DNA from: an uncultured Prevotella sp.
GTDB taxonomy: Bacteria; Bacteroidota; Bacteroidia; Bacteroidales; Bacteroidaceae
Length of the DNA: 64,000 nt
Assembly: GCA_934204655.1 (NCBI GenBank)
Contig: CAKPZJ010000005.1
Coordinates: forward strand, 1 to 64,000
Direction of reading: 5' to 3'
Shown here piece after piece: positions 46,545 to 54,937 of this stretch (position 1 is the stretch's first letter; each line of letters opens with the position of its first letter). The notes under the pieces are model-generated. The model was not told the DNA's origin and did not search any database. It worked only from the letters and a program-made list of their open reading frames with translations. The translations under genes were made by a program, and so were the position numbers.

Positions 46545-47224
46545 CCCAAGGTGAGCACACTGACGCGCACATCGCCAGCCTGGGCCAGCGTGTTGGCACA
46601 GGCACAGAGGGTGGCACCGGTGGTGGCTATGTCATCGACCAACAGCACATGGCGGCCGCGCACTCGCTCGGGGTGGTTCAGCCTGAAGGCGTGGGCCACA
46701 TTGGCGGCGCGGTCCCACCGCTGCTTGTGGGTCTGGCTCTCATCAAACTGCACACGGCTCACCACCCGGCTGTCCAGGGCTATGCCCGTGGCACGGTGCA
46801 GGCCCACAGCCAGCTCGCGACTCTGATTGTACCCCCGCTGACGCAGACGGTTGCGGCTGAGGGGCGTGGGCACTATGAGGTCGATGCCCTCGAAGAAGCC
46901 GCAACCTGCATACTCAGCGGCCAACATACGGCCCAGTGCCTCGGCAGCCTCCGGGTGGTCATTGTACTTGATATTATAGATAATGTGACTGGCCTGGCTA
47001 CCGCCCTTGTAGTAGAACAAGGCCCCGCAGCGCTCTATGGGCATGCGGCCCCAGAACATGCGCGCCATCTCGTTGCCGTAAGGGTCGGACTGATGGCCCG
47101 TACGGGGCAGCTGCAGGTTGCACACGCTGCACAGGGTGTCCTCGCCCGGAGCCAGACGCCGCCCACACATCATGCAGATGCGGGGCGCTATGAGGTCTAC
47201 TATCCGGGTGAGCACGCTAATCAT
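46529..47224 (-). CDS. ComF family phosphoribosyltransferase-like protein
   Basis: 231 residues. An N-terminal zinc-binding cluster CMMCGRRL and LCSVCNLQ precedes a PRTase fold with DLIVPTPLSRNRLRQRGYNQ and the PRPP-binding loop LLVDDIATTGATL. ComF is needed for DNA uptake during transformation in Bacillus and Haemophilus; in Bacteroidales its role is untested. It starts 8 nt inside the recX 3' end, and with recX and prmC forms a tightly overlapping minus-strand operon. Confidence 0.9.
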   Translation of the reverse strand: MISVLTRIVDLIAPRICMMCGRRLAPGEDTLCSVCNLQLPRTGHQSDPYGNEMARMFWGRMPIERCGALFYYKGGSQASHIIYNIKYNDHPEAAEALGRMLAAEYAGCGFFEGIDLIVPTPLSRNRLRQRGYNQSRELAVGLHRATGIALDSRVVSRVQFDESQTHKQRWDRAANVAHAFRLNHPERVRGRHVLLVDDIATTGATLCACANTLAQAGDVRVSVLTLGYTRP

Positions 47225-47693
47225 CGGGCAGTTCGGTAAGGTTGTCTATGCTTTGCTTAATAATGTCATAACTATAGCCGCGACCCATGGCAAAGCGTAT
47301 AAGCTTCATGGAGCGCTCGTAATCGTTGCGGGCCGTTATGCCGCGCCACTTCTGGGCTAACAGCGGACGCAACACCTCGACATACTGCTCGTCGGCCACA
47401 TCGTCGAGCACTGGGCCGTACACCGAGCGGTCTACGCGCTTGGCGTAGAGTGCCTGTTCTATCTTGCGGCGACCCCATCCGTTGTACGTAATCTTGTCCT
47501 CGACAAAACAGCGGCAGTAGCGGCTGTCGTCGATATAGCCCTCGCGCAGCAGATAGTCCATGATGTGCTGCTGGGTGCCCTCGTCCAGTCCCCACTGCTC
47601 CATCTTGCGCAGCATGTCGCCCTGGCAGTACTCGGCCTGCGAGCACAGGGCGGTCAGTTTGCAGAGTGCCTGCTCCTCGGTCATCGGTCGCAT
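47217..47693 (-). CDS. recX: Regulatory protein RecX
   Basis: 158 residues of three-helix repeats: LCKLTALCSQAEYCQGDMLR, the central GYIDDSRYCRCFVEDKITYN and 'GWGRRKIEQALYAKRV', a RecX hallmark. A C-terminal repeat follows (NDYERSMKLIRFAMGRGYSY). RecX binds RecA filaments and limits recombinase activity. No recA is present nearby. It overlaps prmC upstream by 13 nt and comF downstream by 8 nt. Confidence 0.88.
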   Translation of the reverse strand: MRPMTEEQALCKLTALCSQAEYCQGDMLRKMEQWGLDEGTQQHIMDYLLREGYIDDSRYCRCFVEDKITYNGWGRRKIEQALYAKRVDRSVYGPVLDDVADEQYVEVLRPLLAQKWRGITARNDYERSMKLIRFAMGRGYSYDIIKQSIDNLTELPDD

Positions 47694-48514
47694 AGGGTAG
47701 CCTGGATAAAGCGGCGGCGCCCGTACTGGTCGTCGGCCTGGTTAACGGTAAACCCACTGTTGCCGAGCCACTGGGCCAGCTCGCCGGCATAGTGGGGATT
47801 AATCTCCAGGCACAGGCGGCCACCAGGGCGCAGGGCATGGCGGGCGTAGCGGCCTATGGCATGGTAGAAAAGCAGTGGATGGGCATCGGGGACGAAGAGG
47901 GCCAGCGCGGGCTCGTAGTCGAGGACATTGGCGGCCATATCTCCACGCTCGCGCTCGCAGATATAGGGAGGGTTGCTCACGATAACATCCCAGAGTTGAT
48001 GGTCATCGGGGGCATGGAGCACGTCTTGCTGGCACCACGACACCTGGGCACCGAGGCGTTGTCCGTTCTCGGCTGCCACCAGGAGGGCCTGGGGCGACAC
48101 GTCCCATGCCGTGACCTGGGCCTGGGGATTGTCGAGCGCGGCGGTAATGGCTATACAGCCCGAGCCGGTACCTATGTCGAGCACGCTGAAAGGCCCCGTA
48201 AAGCCACGGCCCACCATGGGCAGCAGCAACTGGGTCTCGGGACGGGGAATGAGCACGCCGGGACGCACGCTGAAGGTTCGCCCGCAGAAGTCGGCCTGTC
48301 CCAGCACATACTGCACGGGTTCCGACTTTTCGAGCCGCTGCATAAATTCCTCTAATTTCAGTAGGCTGTCTGCAGATAATTGGCTAACTTTGCCCATATA
48401 AACATCGGTGGACGTGAGGTCGAAGCCCTCCTCGAGCACCAGGCGCACGATGGCGCGGGCCTCGTGGTCGCCATAGAGGGGGGAGAGCCTGTGGCAGAGT
48501 TCATTGTATGTCAT
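47681..48514 (-). CDS. prmC: Release factor glutamine methyltransferase PrmC
   Basis: 277 residues from ATG 48514 (MTYNELCHRLSPLYGDHEAR), the start that fits homologues; longer frames upstream overlap the divergent ribD. A helical N-terminal domain is followed by the class I SAM fold: SVLDIGTGSGCIAI, then the catalytic VSNPPYI motif near residue 185 that binds the target glutamine. It methylates the GGQ glutamine of RF1/RF2. A candidate -7 box lies only 6 nt upstream of the ATG. Confidence 0.9.
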   Translation of the reverse strand: MTYNELCHRLSPLYGDHEARAIVRLVLEEGFDLTSTDVYMGKVSQLSADSLLKLEEFMQRLEKSEPVQYVLGQADFCGRTFSVRPGVLIPRPETQLLLPMVGRGFTGPFSVLDIGTGSGCIAITAALDNPQAQVTAWDVSPQALLVAAENGQRLGAQVSWCQQDVLHAPDDHQLWDVIVSNPPYICERERGDMAANVLDYEPALALFVPDAHPLLFYHAIGRYARHALRPGGRLCLEINPHYAGELAQWLGNSGFTVNQADDQYGRRRFIQATLCDR

Positions 48515-48519
48515 ACGTA

Positions 48520-48527
48520 CAAAGTTA
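48520..48527 (-). promoter_or_regulatory. Candidate -7 box for prmC-recX-comF, at the start codon
   Basis: Minus strand TAACTTTG, 5 nt before the prmC ATG. Transcription would begin at or next to the start codon. The divergent ribD ATG is only 16 nt away on the other side. Confidence 0.4.
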
Positions 48528-48542
48528 TAAATATTTTCTGAC

Positions 48543-49502
48543 ATGAACCAGCTTGATACTGACAAAAAATACATGCGCCGCTGCCTGCAGCTGGCTGCCA
48601 ACGGGCGGGCCAACGCCAAACCTAACCCCATGGTGGGCGCGGTACTGGTATATGGCAATCGCATCATCGGCGAGGGTTACCACATACGCTGCGGAGGGCC
48701 CCATGCCGAGGTAAACTGCTTCGCGGCGGTGGCCGAGGCTGACAGGAGGTACATACCCGAGGCCACGCTCTACGTAAGTCTGGAGCCCTGCTCGCACTAT
48801 GGCCGCACGCCGCCCTGCGCCGACATGGTGGTGCGCCAGGGAGTACGCCGCGTGGTGGTGGGGTGTGTAGACCCGTTTGCCAAGGTTCACGGTAGGGGCA
48901 TCCAGAAGCTGCGCGACGCGGGCATCGAGGTCACCGTGGGGGTGCTGGAGGCTGAGTGCCGGCAACTGATACGCCAGTTTATCATTATGAACACGCGCCA
49001 GCGGCCATACATTATCCTCAAATGGGCGCAGAGCACCAATGGATTTATAGACGACCACTTCAGCCCCACCATGATTTCCAATAGTTTTACCCAGATACTG
49101 TCGCACAAACTGCGAGCCGAGAGCGATGCCATCTTAGTGGGCCGGGTAACGGCCGAGCGCGACCATCCGCAGCTGACGGTACGCGCGTGGAGCGGGCCCA
49201 ACCCTGAGCGTATCGTACTGAGCCACGATACGCCGATAGAGCAGGTGTTGGCGCGGCTGTACGAGGCTCACCGTCAGTCGCTCATCGTCGAAGGGGGCGC
49301 GCGTACGCTCCAGAGCTTCATAGAGCGTGACCTGTGGGACGAACTGCGCGTCGAAATAGCCCCCGTGGCCATAGGCGAGGGCACCCAGGCTCCCCATATA
49401 CCTGCCGGAGCCATCGTGGGCGAAAGCCATGATTACGACGGCCATCTGTACGACATCATATATAACCCTCATACCCTCAGCGACAGCCATGAGCACCAAT
49501 AG
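48543..49502 (+). CDS. ribD: Riboflavin biosynthesis bifunctional deaminase/reductase RibD
   Basis: 319 residues. The N-terminal zinc deaminase has PHAEVNCFAAV (HAE with the catalytic Glu) and EPCSHYGRTPPCADM, which supply the Zn ligands. The C-terminal ~170 residues are the NADPH-dependent reductase (ILKWAQSTNGFIDD, SDAILVGRVTAERDHPQLTV, LIVEGGARTLQSFIERDLWD). It performs two steps from the GTP cyclohydrolase II product towards lumazine. Somewhat shorter than the ~360-residue enzymes of Proteobacteria, as is common in Bacteroidales. Divergent from prmC with 28 nt between starts; overlaps the next small gene by 14 nt. No FMN riboswitch is seen. Confidence 0.92.
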   Translation: MNQLDTDKKYMRRCLQLAANGRANAKPNPMVGAVLVYGNRIIGEGYHIRCGGPHAEVNCFAAVAEADRRYIPEATLYVSLEPCSHYGRTPPCADMVVRQGVRRVVVGCVDPFAKVHGRGIQKLRDAGIEVTVGVLEAECRQLIRQFIIMNTRQRPYIILKWAQSTNGFIDDHFSPTMISNSFTQILSHKLRAESDAILVGRVTAERDHPQLTVRAWSGPNPERIVLSHDTPIEQVLARLYEAHRQSLIVEGGARTLQSFIERDLWDELRVEIAPVAIGEGTQAPHIPAGAIVGESHDYDGHLYDIIYNPHTLSDSHEHQ

Positions 49503-49647
49503 ATTTACAGCGCGCCTGAATGACGGGGGCGAGTATCGCCGCCGCGAGCTGATTGAGAAGATAGAGCGGGCCATAGGGCAGATGACCGAGGCGCAGTTAG
49601 AGGCGCTGGCCTACGACCTGTTTACCAAGGGCTATATAGAGGAGTAG
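49489..49647 (+). CDS. Small hypothetical protein downstream of ribD
   Basis: 52 residues from the ATG at 49489, overlapping ribD by 14 nt. The sequence is helical and charged (RRRELIEKIERAIGQMTEAQ, LEALAYDLFTKGYIEE). No domain recognised. Translational coupling to ribD suggests it is real; function unknown. Confidence 0.55.
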   Translation: MSTNRFTARLNDGGEYRRRELIEKIERAIGQMTEAQLEALAYDLFTKGYIEE

Positions 49648-50015
49648 CCACTGGCAGGCGCAGGAGCCACGGTCAGACAGGCCGCAACGGCCTTGCGCGC
49701 GCCCGCGCGTATATCTATTAAGGTGGCAATGGCGGCTGTCATCGCCTAGACCATCATCTTTCAGACCGCAGTCTTCGCGGTGCCCACAACGATAGTTAAC
49801 CCACTGATAATAACCATATTTACACATACAGCGACTATGACGTTAACACTCATTAGCGTCGTGACGCTTCTGCCTTAACACATTTTTACAGGTTAGTGCA
49901 TAGCCATTTTTGCCATAAGGGCAGTTTGTTACTACCTTTGCATTGTCTACTTCCGGAACGGACAACAGAGAGTTAAACAAACACAAGTAACAAACTATTA
50001 AAAACAAAAAGAACT
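49648..50015. other. Spacer upstream of the histone-like gene
   Basis: Contains the promoter at 49909-49940 and a ~75-nt leader. The first half has a weak hairpin near 49720-49745. I see no gene. Confidence 0.55.
49909..49940 (+). promoter_or_regulatory. Promoter of the histone-like gene, -33 and -7 boxes
   Basis: TTTG at 49909-49912 and TACCTTTG at 49933-49940 with 20 nt between, followed by C. Strong consensus fit. Confidence 0.7.
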
Positions 50016-50447
50016 ATGCTGAAGTACAAACTTTTTCAAGACAACAGATCCAATTCGCATTACCCTGGTAAGTGGTACGCCCATGTAAATGTCAACGAGA
50101 CGCTTAACATCGACAAACTGGCCGAGCACATGGCGTCGCACAACTGTCCCTTCTCGAAGGGCACCATCAAGGGAGTGCTCTCTGACATGGTAGTGTGTAT
50201 CAAGGAACAGGTATTGCAGGGCAATGCCGTCAAGATAGAGGACTTGGCTATCTTCTCGCTGGGCATCCAGAGCAAGCCGGCCGACTCGATAGCCGCCTTC
50301 AATGTCAAGGAGAACATAGCCAACTACTTCCTGAGAGCCAGGGCTACCGGCCAGTTTACCAAGGCCCAGCTCAAGCTGGTTGCCTCTATCTCGGAGATGA
50401 ACTCCTACAAGGCCGAGGCTAAGGCTGATGCCGATAAGAAAGACTGA
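50016..50447 (+). CDS. HU-family histone-like DNA-binding protein (Bacteroidetes variant)
   Basis: 143 residues. The N-terminal ~105 residues follow the HU/IHF-like fold of the long Bacteroidetes variant (MLKYKLFQDNRS, HVNVNETLNIDKLAEHMASH, GTIKGVLSDMVVCIKEQVLQ, KIEDLAIFSLGI). An extra tail is rich in Lys, Ala, Glu and Asp. Members bind DNA, but the detailed role is unknown. It precedes the smalltalk peptide gene by 26 nt and they share a promoter and terminator. Confidence 0.85.
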   Translation: MLKYKLFQDNRSNSHYPGKWYAHVNVNETLNIDKLAEHMASHNCPFSKGTIKGVLSDMVVCIKEQVLQGNAVKIEDLAIFSLGIQSKPADSIAAFNVKENIANYFLRARATGQFTKAQLKLVASISEMNSYKAEAKADADKKD

Positions 50448-50473
50448 TACTAACCGCTAACTACTTAAAGACT

Positions 50474-50566
50474 ATGACACAGAAAGGATGGAAACTGGTT
50501 TTGCAGGTAATCATATCCGCGCTGACCGCACTGGCAACGTCGCTGGGCCTCAGCTCGTGCTGCTAA
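50474..50566 (+). CDS. Smalltalk-type small protein
   Basis: 30 residues (MTQKGWKLVLQVIISALTAL then ATSLGLSSCC). One hydrophobic helix after a short charged start and a terminal Cys pair match the 'smalltalk' family, which in Bacteroides and relatives sits directly downstream of histone-like HU variants. Function is unknown; a membrane peptide or lipid-modified tail is possible. It lies 26 nt after the histone-like gene and before a clear hairpin. Confidence 0.75.
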   Translation: MTQKGWKLVLQVIISALTALATSLGLSSCC

Positions 50567-50577
50567 AAACCTAACGT

Positions 50578-50614
50578 GGGTGGGAGGGGTTCCCGGGGCC
50601 TTGCTCCCACCCTT
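50578..50614 (+). terminator. Terminator after the smalltalk gene
   Basis: A 9-bp perfect stem GGGTGGGAG/CTCCCACCC with a 17-nt loop, then TT. Confidence 0.75.
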
Positions 50615-50649
50615 ATCCATAATAGGTGTAAAGGTACGAGGCACGACAC

Positions 50650-50677
50650 AAAAAAAGGCAGCCCTCACAGGCTGCCT
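50650..50677 (-). terminator. Terminator of the HU gene
   Basis: The minus strand has AGGCAGCC/GGCTGCCT with a 6-nt loop, followed by a run of seven T. A canonical Rho-independent terminator 23 nt past the HU stop. Confidence 0.88.
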
Positions 50678-50699
50678 AACTGTAAAAGACCTTACAATA

Positions 50700-50975
50700 T
50701 TATTTGTTAACTGCCTCGGCCAGTTCGGCACCGGCCTTGAACTTAGCCACCTTCTTAGCGGCAATGGCAATTTTCTCACCGTTAGAAGGATTAACACCCT
50801 CGCGGGCAGGACGCTCTGTAACGGCAAATGTACCGAAACCTACGAGCTGTACCTTCTCTCCATCTACCAGGGCAGCCTTTACTACATCTACTGTTGCGTC
50901 GAGTGCCTTCTTGGCATCAGCCTTGCTCAGACCAGCGGCCTCCGCGATCTTAGCAACTAATTCTGTCTTGTTCAT
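50700..50975 (-). CDS. DNA-binding protein HU
   Basis: 91 residues from ATG 50975 (MNKTELVAKIAEAAGLSKAD), the canonical HU length; the longer frame reaching 51065 is not needed. It has the dimer-forming N-terminal helices, VQLVGFGTFAV, and the DNA-binding arm with RPAREGVNPSNGEKIAI. HU bends and compacts DNA as a dimer. Its promoter and terminator are both clear, and it is opposite to the histone-like/smalltalk operon. Confidence 0.95.
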   Translation of the reverse strand: MNKTELVAKIAEAAGLSKADAKKALDATVDVVKAALVDGEKVQLVGFGTFAVTERPAREGVNPSNGEKIAIAAKKVAKFKAGAELAEAVNK

Positions 50976-51024
50976 AATGTGAATATTAATGGTTAATGTT
51001 ATAGATAATCGTCTTTTGAGTTCA

Positions 51025-51055
51025 CAAATATAGACCAAAGATTTCATAACACAAA
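51025..51055 (-). promoter_or_regulatory. HU promoter, -33 and -7 boxes
   Basis: On the minus strand TTTG (51055-51052) and TATATTTG (51032-51025), 19 nt apart, about 50 nt before the start codon. Confidence 0.65.
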
Positions 51056-51136
51056 CAAAAACCAAAGAAAAATGTCGTTTTTGTATAAAAAAAATGGTTT
51101 GGAGGTGTTTTTTATAGCTTTAACGGATATTTTTCG

Positions 51137-51144
51137 TAATTTTG
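51137..51144 (+). promoter_or_regulatory. Candidate -7 box for the rhomboid gene
   Basis: TAATTTTG followed by C, 36 nt before the ATG. Confidence 0.5.
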
Positions 51145-51180
51145 CGGCAGTTTTCAACGCATTAATCACAGAGCATAAAT

Positions 51181-52089
51181 ATGATACGAAATATCCCGCC
51201 AGTTACAAAGAACCTCTTGTTCATTAACCTGATAGCCTTCTTGGCCATGCTGATACTGGGAGGAATAGGCGTGGACTTGAACGACCTGTTGGGACTGCAC
51301 TTCTTCATGGCCTCTAACTTCCACATCTACCAGGTAGTTACCTATATGTTTATGCACGCCACCTGGGCACACATACTGCTCAACATGTTTGCCCTGTGGA
51401 TGTTTGGCAGCACGATAGAGCGTACCTGGGGCAGCCGGCGGTTCCTCATCTATTATATAGTATGTGGCCTGGGCGCCGGCATTATCCAGGAGTTAGCTCA
51501 GTTTGTGGACTTCTGGATAGTGGCGGCAGAGCAGATACCGGGCTTCGAACTGAAAGACGCCGCGCTGGTAGCAGCCAATAGCAGTGCCGTGCTGAACATG
51601 TGGACTACAGTAGGAGCCTCGGGGGCCATATATGGCATCTTGCTCGCCTTCGGCATGACCTATCCTAACGAGCAGATATTCATCTTCCCCATACCGTTTC
51701 CCATCAAGGGCAAGTGGTTTGTAGTTATTTGCGCCGCGATAGAACTATTAGCCGCCACAGGTACCAACTCAGACGGCGTGGCCCACGTGGCCCACTTAGG
51801 GGGTATGCTCTTCGGACTGGGGCTTATCCTGTACTGGCGCAAGCATCCCTATATGGGTACGCAGAGCTTCGCGGCACGTGGCGTGTTTGACTCGCTGCGC
51901 CAGAAATGGGCTCAGAGCAAGGCCCGCAACGCCCAGCACACCAGCCACAAGGAGAGCGACTGGGACTACAACGCCCGCAAGAAAGCTAATCAGGACGAGA
52001 TAGACCGCATACTGGACAAGATAAGGAAGAGCGGCTACGACAGCCTGACTAAAGAGGAGAAACAGAAACTCTTCGACTTAGGTAAGTGA
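51181..52089 (+). CDS. Rhomboid family intramembrane serine protease
   Basis: 302 residues with six to seven transmembrane helices. The catalytic Ser is in VGASGAIYGIL (GxSG motif) near residue 145, and the catalytic His in AHVAHLGGMLFGLGL near residue 203. HATWAHILLNMFALWMFG carries the conserved HxxxN oxyanion region. The C-terminal ~80 residues are basic and soluble. It cleaves membrane proteins inside the bilayer; substrates unknown. The EEP-family gene follows after 4 nt, so they form an operon. Confidence 0.9.
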   Translation: MIRNIPPVTKNLLFINLIAFLAMLILGGIGVDLNDLLGLHFFMASNFHIYQVVTYMFMHATWAHILLNMFALWMFGSTIERTWGSRRFLIYYIVCGLGAGIIQELAQFVDFWIVAAEQIPGFELKDAALVAANSSAVLNMWTTVGASGAIYGILLAFGMTYPNEQIFIFPIPFPIKGKWFVVICAAIELLAATGTNSDGVAHVAHLGGMLFGLGLILYWRKHPYMGTQSFAARGVFDSLRQKWAQSKARNAQHTSHKESDWDYNARKKANQDEIDRILDKIRKSGYDSLTKEEKQKLFDLGK

Positions 52090-52093
52090 CACT

Positions 52094-53215
52094 ATGATAA
52101 AGGGTCTCAAGAAGATAATCGTCCAGATGGTGGCCGGAGCCAACGTGGCGACCATCTGCACTATGCTTGTTACGGGATATGCCGGGTGTATATCGCCCGC
52201 CACATCGCCGTGGCTCACCAATGCGGGCCTGGTGTTTCCTGTGTTCCTGCTTATCAACCTCGGATTTCTTGTTTTCTGGATCATGGTAAAGCCCCTATGG
52301 GCCCTCATCCCCTTTGGAGGCATGCTGATATGCTTTGGCCCCATCAGGACCTACACGCCGTTCAACGTGCCGGCCGCACCACCCGAGGGGGCCATCAAGG
52401 TACTGTCATACAATGTCTTTGGATTTGGCAAGGAGAAGAACTGCGACAGCACGTACGCCACCATACGCTACATAGCCGACACGGATGCCGACATCGTATG
52501 CCTGCAGGAAGCCAGCGCCCCTGCTGACGTCGAGGCACAGCTCGACTCTTTAGTATATACCAAGTACAAATATCGCGACACGCTCAAGATAGGCGCTGCG
52601 GGCGGCATCAGCATCCTCAGCAAGTTTCCCATCCTGGGCCATGAGCACATCCCGTACAAGTCTGAGGGCAACCTCTCTGGTGCTTTCCGTCTGGACATTC
52701 ATGGCGAGGAGGTTATCGTTATCAACAACCATCTGGAGTGTACGGGCATATCGCTCGAGGAGCGCCAGAAGTTCAAGGAGATGATGAAAGGCGAGATGAA
52801 CCAGCACAGCGCACGGCAAGAGTCGCGGCGGTTGATAGACCAGATGGGCGAATCGGCGCAGATACGGGCGCCGCAGGCACTGGCCGTGGCCAGCTACATC
52901 CGCAAGCACGCTTACCAGAGCATCATCTGCATGGGCGACTTCAACGATGGGCCGCTCTCTTATACTCACCACACCATAGCCAAGGAGCTCAACGACTGCT
53001 ATGTGGCCACGGCCAATGGCCCGGGCATCAGTTACCATCTCTCGGGGTTCTTCGTGCGTATAGACAACATTCTCTGCTCGGACGACTGGAAGCCCTATGC
53101 CTGTAAAGTAGACAACAGCATCCAGTCGAGCGACCACTACCCCATCGTCTGCTGGCTGAAGAAACAGCCCGGCCCCAAGGGCAACGTGAGCAGCAGCCAG
53201 CGCAACCGCCAATGA
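52094..53215 (+). CDS. Membrane-anchored endonuclease/exonuclease/phosphatase family protein
   Basis: 373 residues. Three N-terminal transmembrane helices (about 15-90) precede an EEP catalytic domain: LSYNVFGFG, the metal-binding Glu in CLQEASAP, NNHLECTG, GDFNDGP and the terminal SSDHYPIV, all expected active-site motifs. Possible substrates include nucleic acids, sphingolipids or inositol phosphates; the sequence cannot decide. It begins 4 nt after the rhomboid stop. Confidence 0.85.
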   Translation: MIKGLKKIIVQMVAGANVATICTMLVTGYAGCISPATSPWLTNAGLVFPVFLLINLGFLVFWIMVKPLWALIPFGGMLICFGPIRTYTPFNVPAAPPEGAIKVLSYNVFGFGKEKNCDSTYATIRYIADTDADIVCLQEASAPADVEAQLDSLVYTKYKYRDTLKIGAAGGISILSKFPILGHEHIPYKSEGNLSGAFRLDIHGEEVIVINNHLECTGISLEERQKFKEMMKGEMNQHSARQESRRLIDQMGESAQIRAPQALAVASYIRKHAYQSIICMGDFNDGPLSYTHHTIAKELNDCYVATANGPGISYHLSGFFVRIDNILCSDDWKPYACKVDNSIQSSDHYPIVCWLKKQPGPKGNVSSSQRNRQ

Positions 53216-53233
53216 CCATCGCCAGGAACGCGG

Positions 53234-53302
53234 AGACCGACCTTTAAATTTCCAGGAGCCATCTTTAGCACGCTGGCAACCATCTCCATACGCTTAATGA
53301 CC
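53234..53302 (-). repeat. A-family element, copy 4 (truncated)
   Basis: Starts AGACCGACCTTTAAATTTCC and contains GGAGCCATCTTTAG as in copy 3, but the opposite terminal repeat is degraded. Confidence 0.6.
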
Positions 53303-53312
53303 ACCTACAAAA

Positions 53313-53340
53313 AGGGGATGGGCCTCGCGGCTCATCCCCT
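53313..53340 (-). terminator. Terminator of the ammonium transporter gene
   Basis: An 11-bp stem with one G-U pair (AGGGGATGGGC with GCTCATCCCCT); on the minus strand it is followed by TTTTTG. Confidence 0.8.
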
Positions 53341-53384
53341 CCTAAAGGTTATAGATGTTGTGATTGAAAGTATGGAATGTATGA

Positions 53385-54794
53385 TTAATTCTGTTCCTGC
53401 GGCCGTGGCCCCTCATCCTTCTGCCGTATGTATTCCTCGTATTCTGCTATCTCGCGCTCGCCTATGTGCGACAGTCCGTAGTGCTCCTCGTGCTGACTGA
53501 AGTCGAGGCCCACACGCTCGCTCTGTGCGCTGACACGCATGGGAATGACACGGTCTATGAGCCAGTAGCCCAAGTAACTCATAGCAAAGGTATAGACTAT
53601 TACGATGGCCACCGCCAGCAGATGGTAGAGGAAGACTATGACTCCGGCCCACGTGCCCGATATGAGTCCTTCCTGAATGAAGATACCGGTGAGCACCGTG
53701 CCGAAGATGCCACCCGTGCCGTGGGTGGGAAATACGTCCAGGGCATCGTCTATGCGGCTATGGCTACGCCAGTAGACAGCCACGTTACATATCATGGTGA
53801 TAACAAAGGCTATGAAGATGCTCTGGCCCACGGTGACATAGCCCGCCGACGGCGTGATGGCCACCAGGCCCACTACGCAGCCCACCGCGGCTCCCATGGC
53901 CGACGGCTTGCGACCGCGCAGACAGTCAAAGAATATCCATGTCATCATGGCAGTGGCCGAGGCGGTATTGGTGTTAAGAAATGCCTTGACAGCCTGGCCG
54001 TCGGCATGGAGCGAGCTGCCCGCGTTGAACCCAAACCAGCCCAGCCAGAGCATGGCAGCCCCCAACAGCACAAAGGGGATATTAGCTGGCTCAGACTTGC
54101 GGGTCTGAGCGGCACGGCGACCTAAGAATATGGCGCCGGCAAGGGCTGCCACACCCGACGAGGCATGCACCACGATACCACCGGCAAAGTCTACCACACC
54201 CCATTTAAGGAACAGACCGTCAGGGTGCCACGTCATGTGGGCCAAGGGGCAGTATATCACCACCAAGAACCATATCATAAAGAACAAGTAGGCCGAGAAG
54301 CGCACACGTTCGGCAAAGGAGCCCGTGATGAGCGACGGGGTGATGATGGCAAACTTCATCTGGAACAAGGCGTAGAGCGCCAGCGGTATGGTGGCACCTC
54401 CTAATACCTTGCCCGTAGGCGTAAGATACGTATCGGCCCCCACGCCATGAAACATAAGGAACGTGGTAGGGTCGCCCACCACGCCGCCGATGTCATTGCC
54501 AAAGGCCAGGCTGAAGCCGAACACCACCCAGAGCACGCTCACCAGTCCCATGGCGATAAAGCTCTGCAGCATGGTTGAGATGACATTCTTGGCACCCACC
54601 ATGCCCCCATAGAAGAACGAGAGGCCCGGCGTCATCATCAGAACGAAGATTGTGGCGGTGATAAGCCAGGCCACGTCGGCCGCATTGATCTTACTGAAAT
54701 CGCAGGTGAACGACGGCTCCGAGGCAAAGAGCCCTGCCACAGCAATGAGGGTCATGCCAGCCATCAGGATGACCCATTTCTTGTGTACTTTCAT
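53385..54794 (-). CDS. Ammonium transporter (Amt family)
   Basis: 469 residues with a cleavable N-terminal segment followed by eleven helices. Conserved signatures are MMTPGLSFFYGGMVGAKNV, GSFAERVRFSAYLFF, the first-His helix DFAGGIVVHASSGVAALAGA, WFGFNAGSSLHADG and the second-His motif FPTHGTGGIFGTVLTG. These His residues line the pore. The cytosolic C-terminal tail is about 50 residues and unusually acidic. No glnK/PII gene is adjacent. Lies downstream of asnB on the same strand with a hairpin between them. Confidence 0.93.
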   Translation of the reverse strand: MKVHKKWVILMAGMTLIAVAGLFASEPSFTCDFSKINAADVAWLITATIFVLMMTPGLSFFYGGMVGAKNVISTMLQSFIAMGLVSVLWVVFGFSLAFGNDIGGVVGDPTTFLMFHGVGADTYLTPTGKVLGGATIPLALYALFQMKFAIITPSLITGSFAERVRFSAYLFFMIWFLVVIYCPLAHMTWHPDGLFLKWGVVDFAGGIVVHASSGVAALAGAIFLGRRAAQTRKSEPANIPFVLLGAAMLWLGWFGFNAGSSLHADGQAVKAFLNTNTASATAMMTWIFFDCLRGRKPSAMGAAVGCVVGLVAITPSAGYVTVGQSIFIAFVITMICNVAVYWRSHSRIDDALDVFPTHGTGGIFGTVLTGIFIQEGLISGTWAGVIVFLYHLLAVAIVIVYTFAMSYLGYWLIDRVIPMRVSAQSERVGLDFSQHEEHYGLSHIGEREIAEYEEYIRQKDEGPRPQEQN

Positions 54795-54840
54795 TGTCTT
54801 TTTTCTTTTTTAGATTAATTACTGTTATACGGTATATCCC

Positions 54841-54866
54841 GAAAGCGGTGCCCGGGGCACGCTTTC
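54841..54866 (-). terminator. Hairpin between asnB and amt
   Basis: A GC-rich stem (GAAAGCG and TGCCC arms) with one bulge; no T run follows on the minus strand. Either a weak terminator for asnB or part of the amt leader. Confidence 0.45.
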
Positions 54867-54937
54867 TGCCTTTACGCATACTGATTAGCCAGCGGCCCAT
54901 ACTCACGGGCCTACCGGCGACCGCCTGTAGGCCGCTG

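Noticed and set aside
46265..47239. 324-codon plus-strand frame across fructokinase end and comF
   Set aside because: It overlaps two well-supported genes in other frames and shows no domain.
48400..48560. FMN riboswitch before ribD
   Set aside because: Only 28 nt separate the ribD and prmC starts; there is no room and no FMN aptamer motif.
53385..54794. Missing second pore histidine in Amt
   Set aside because: Both expected His are present on re-reading (VVHASSG and FPTHGTGG).
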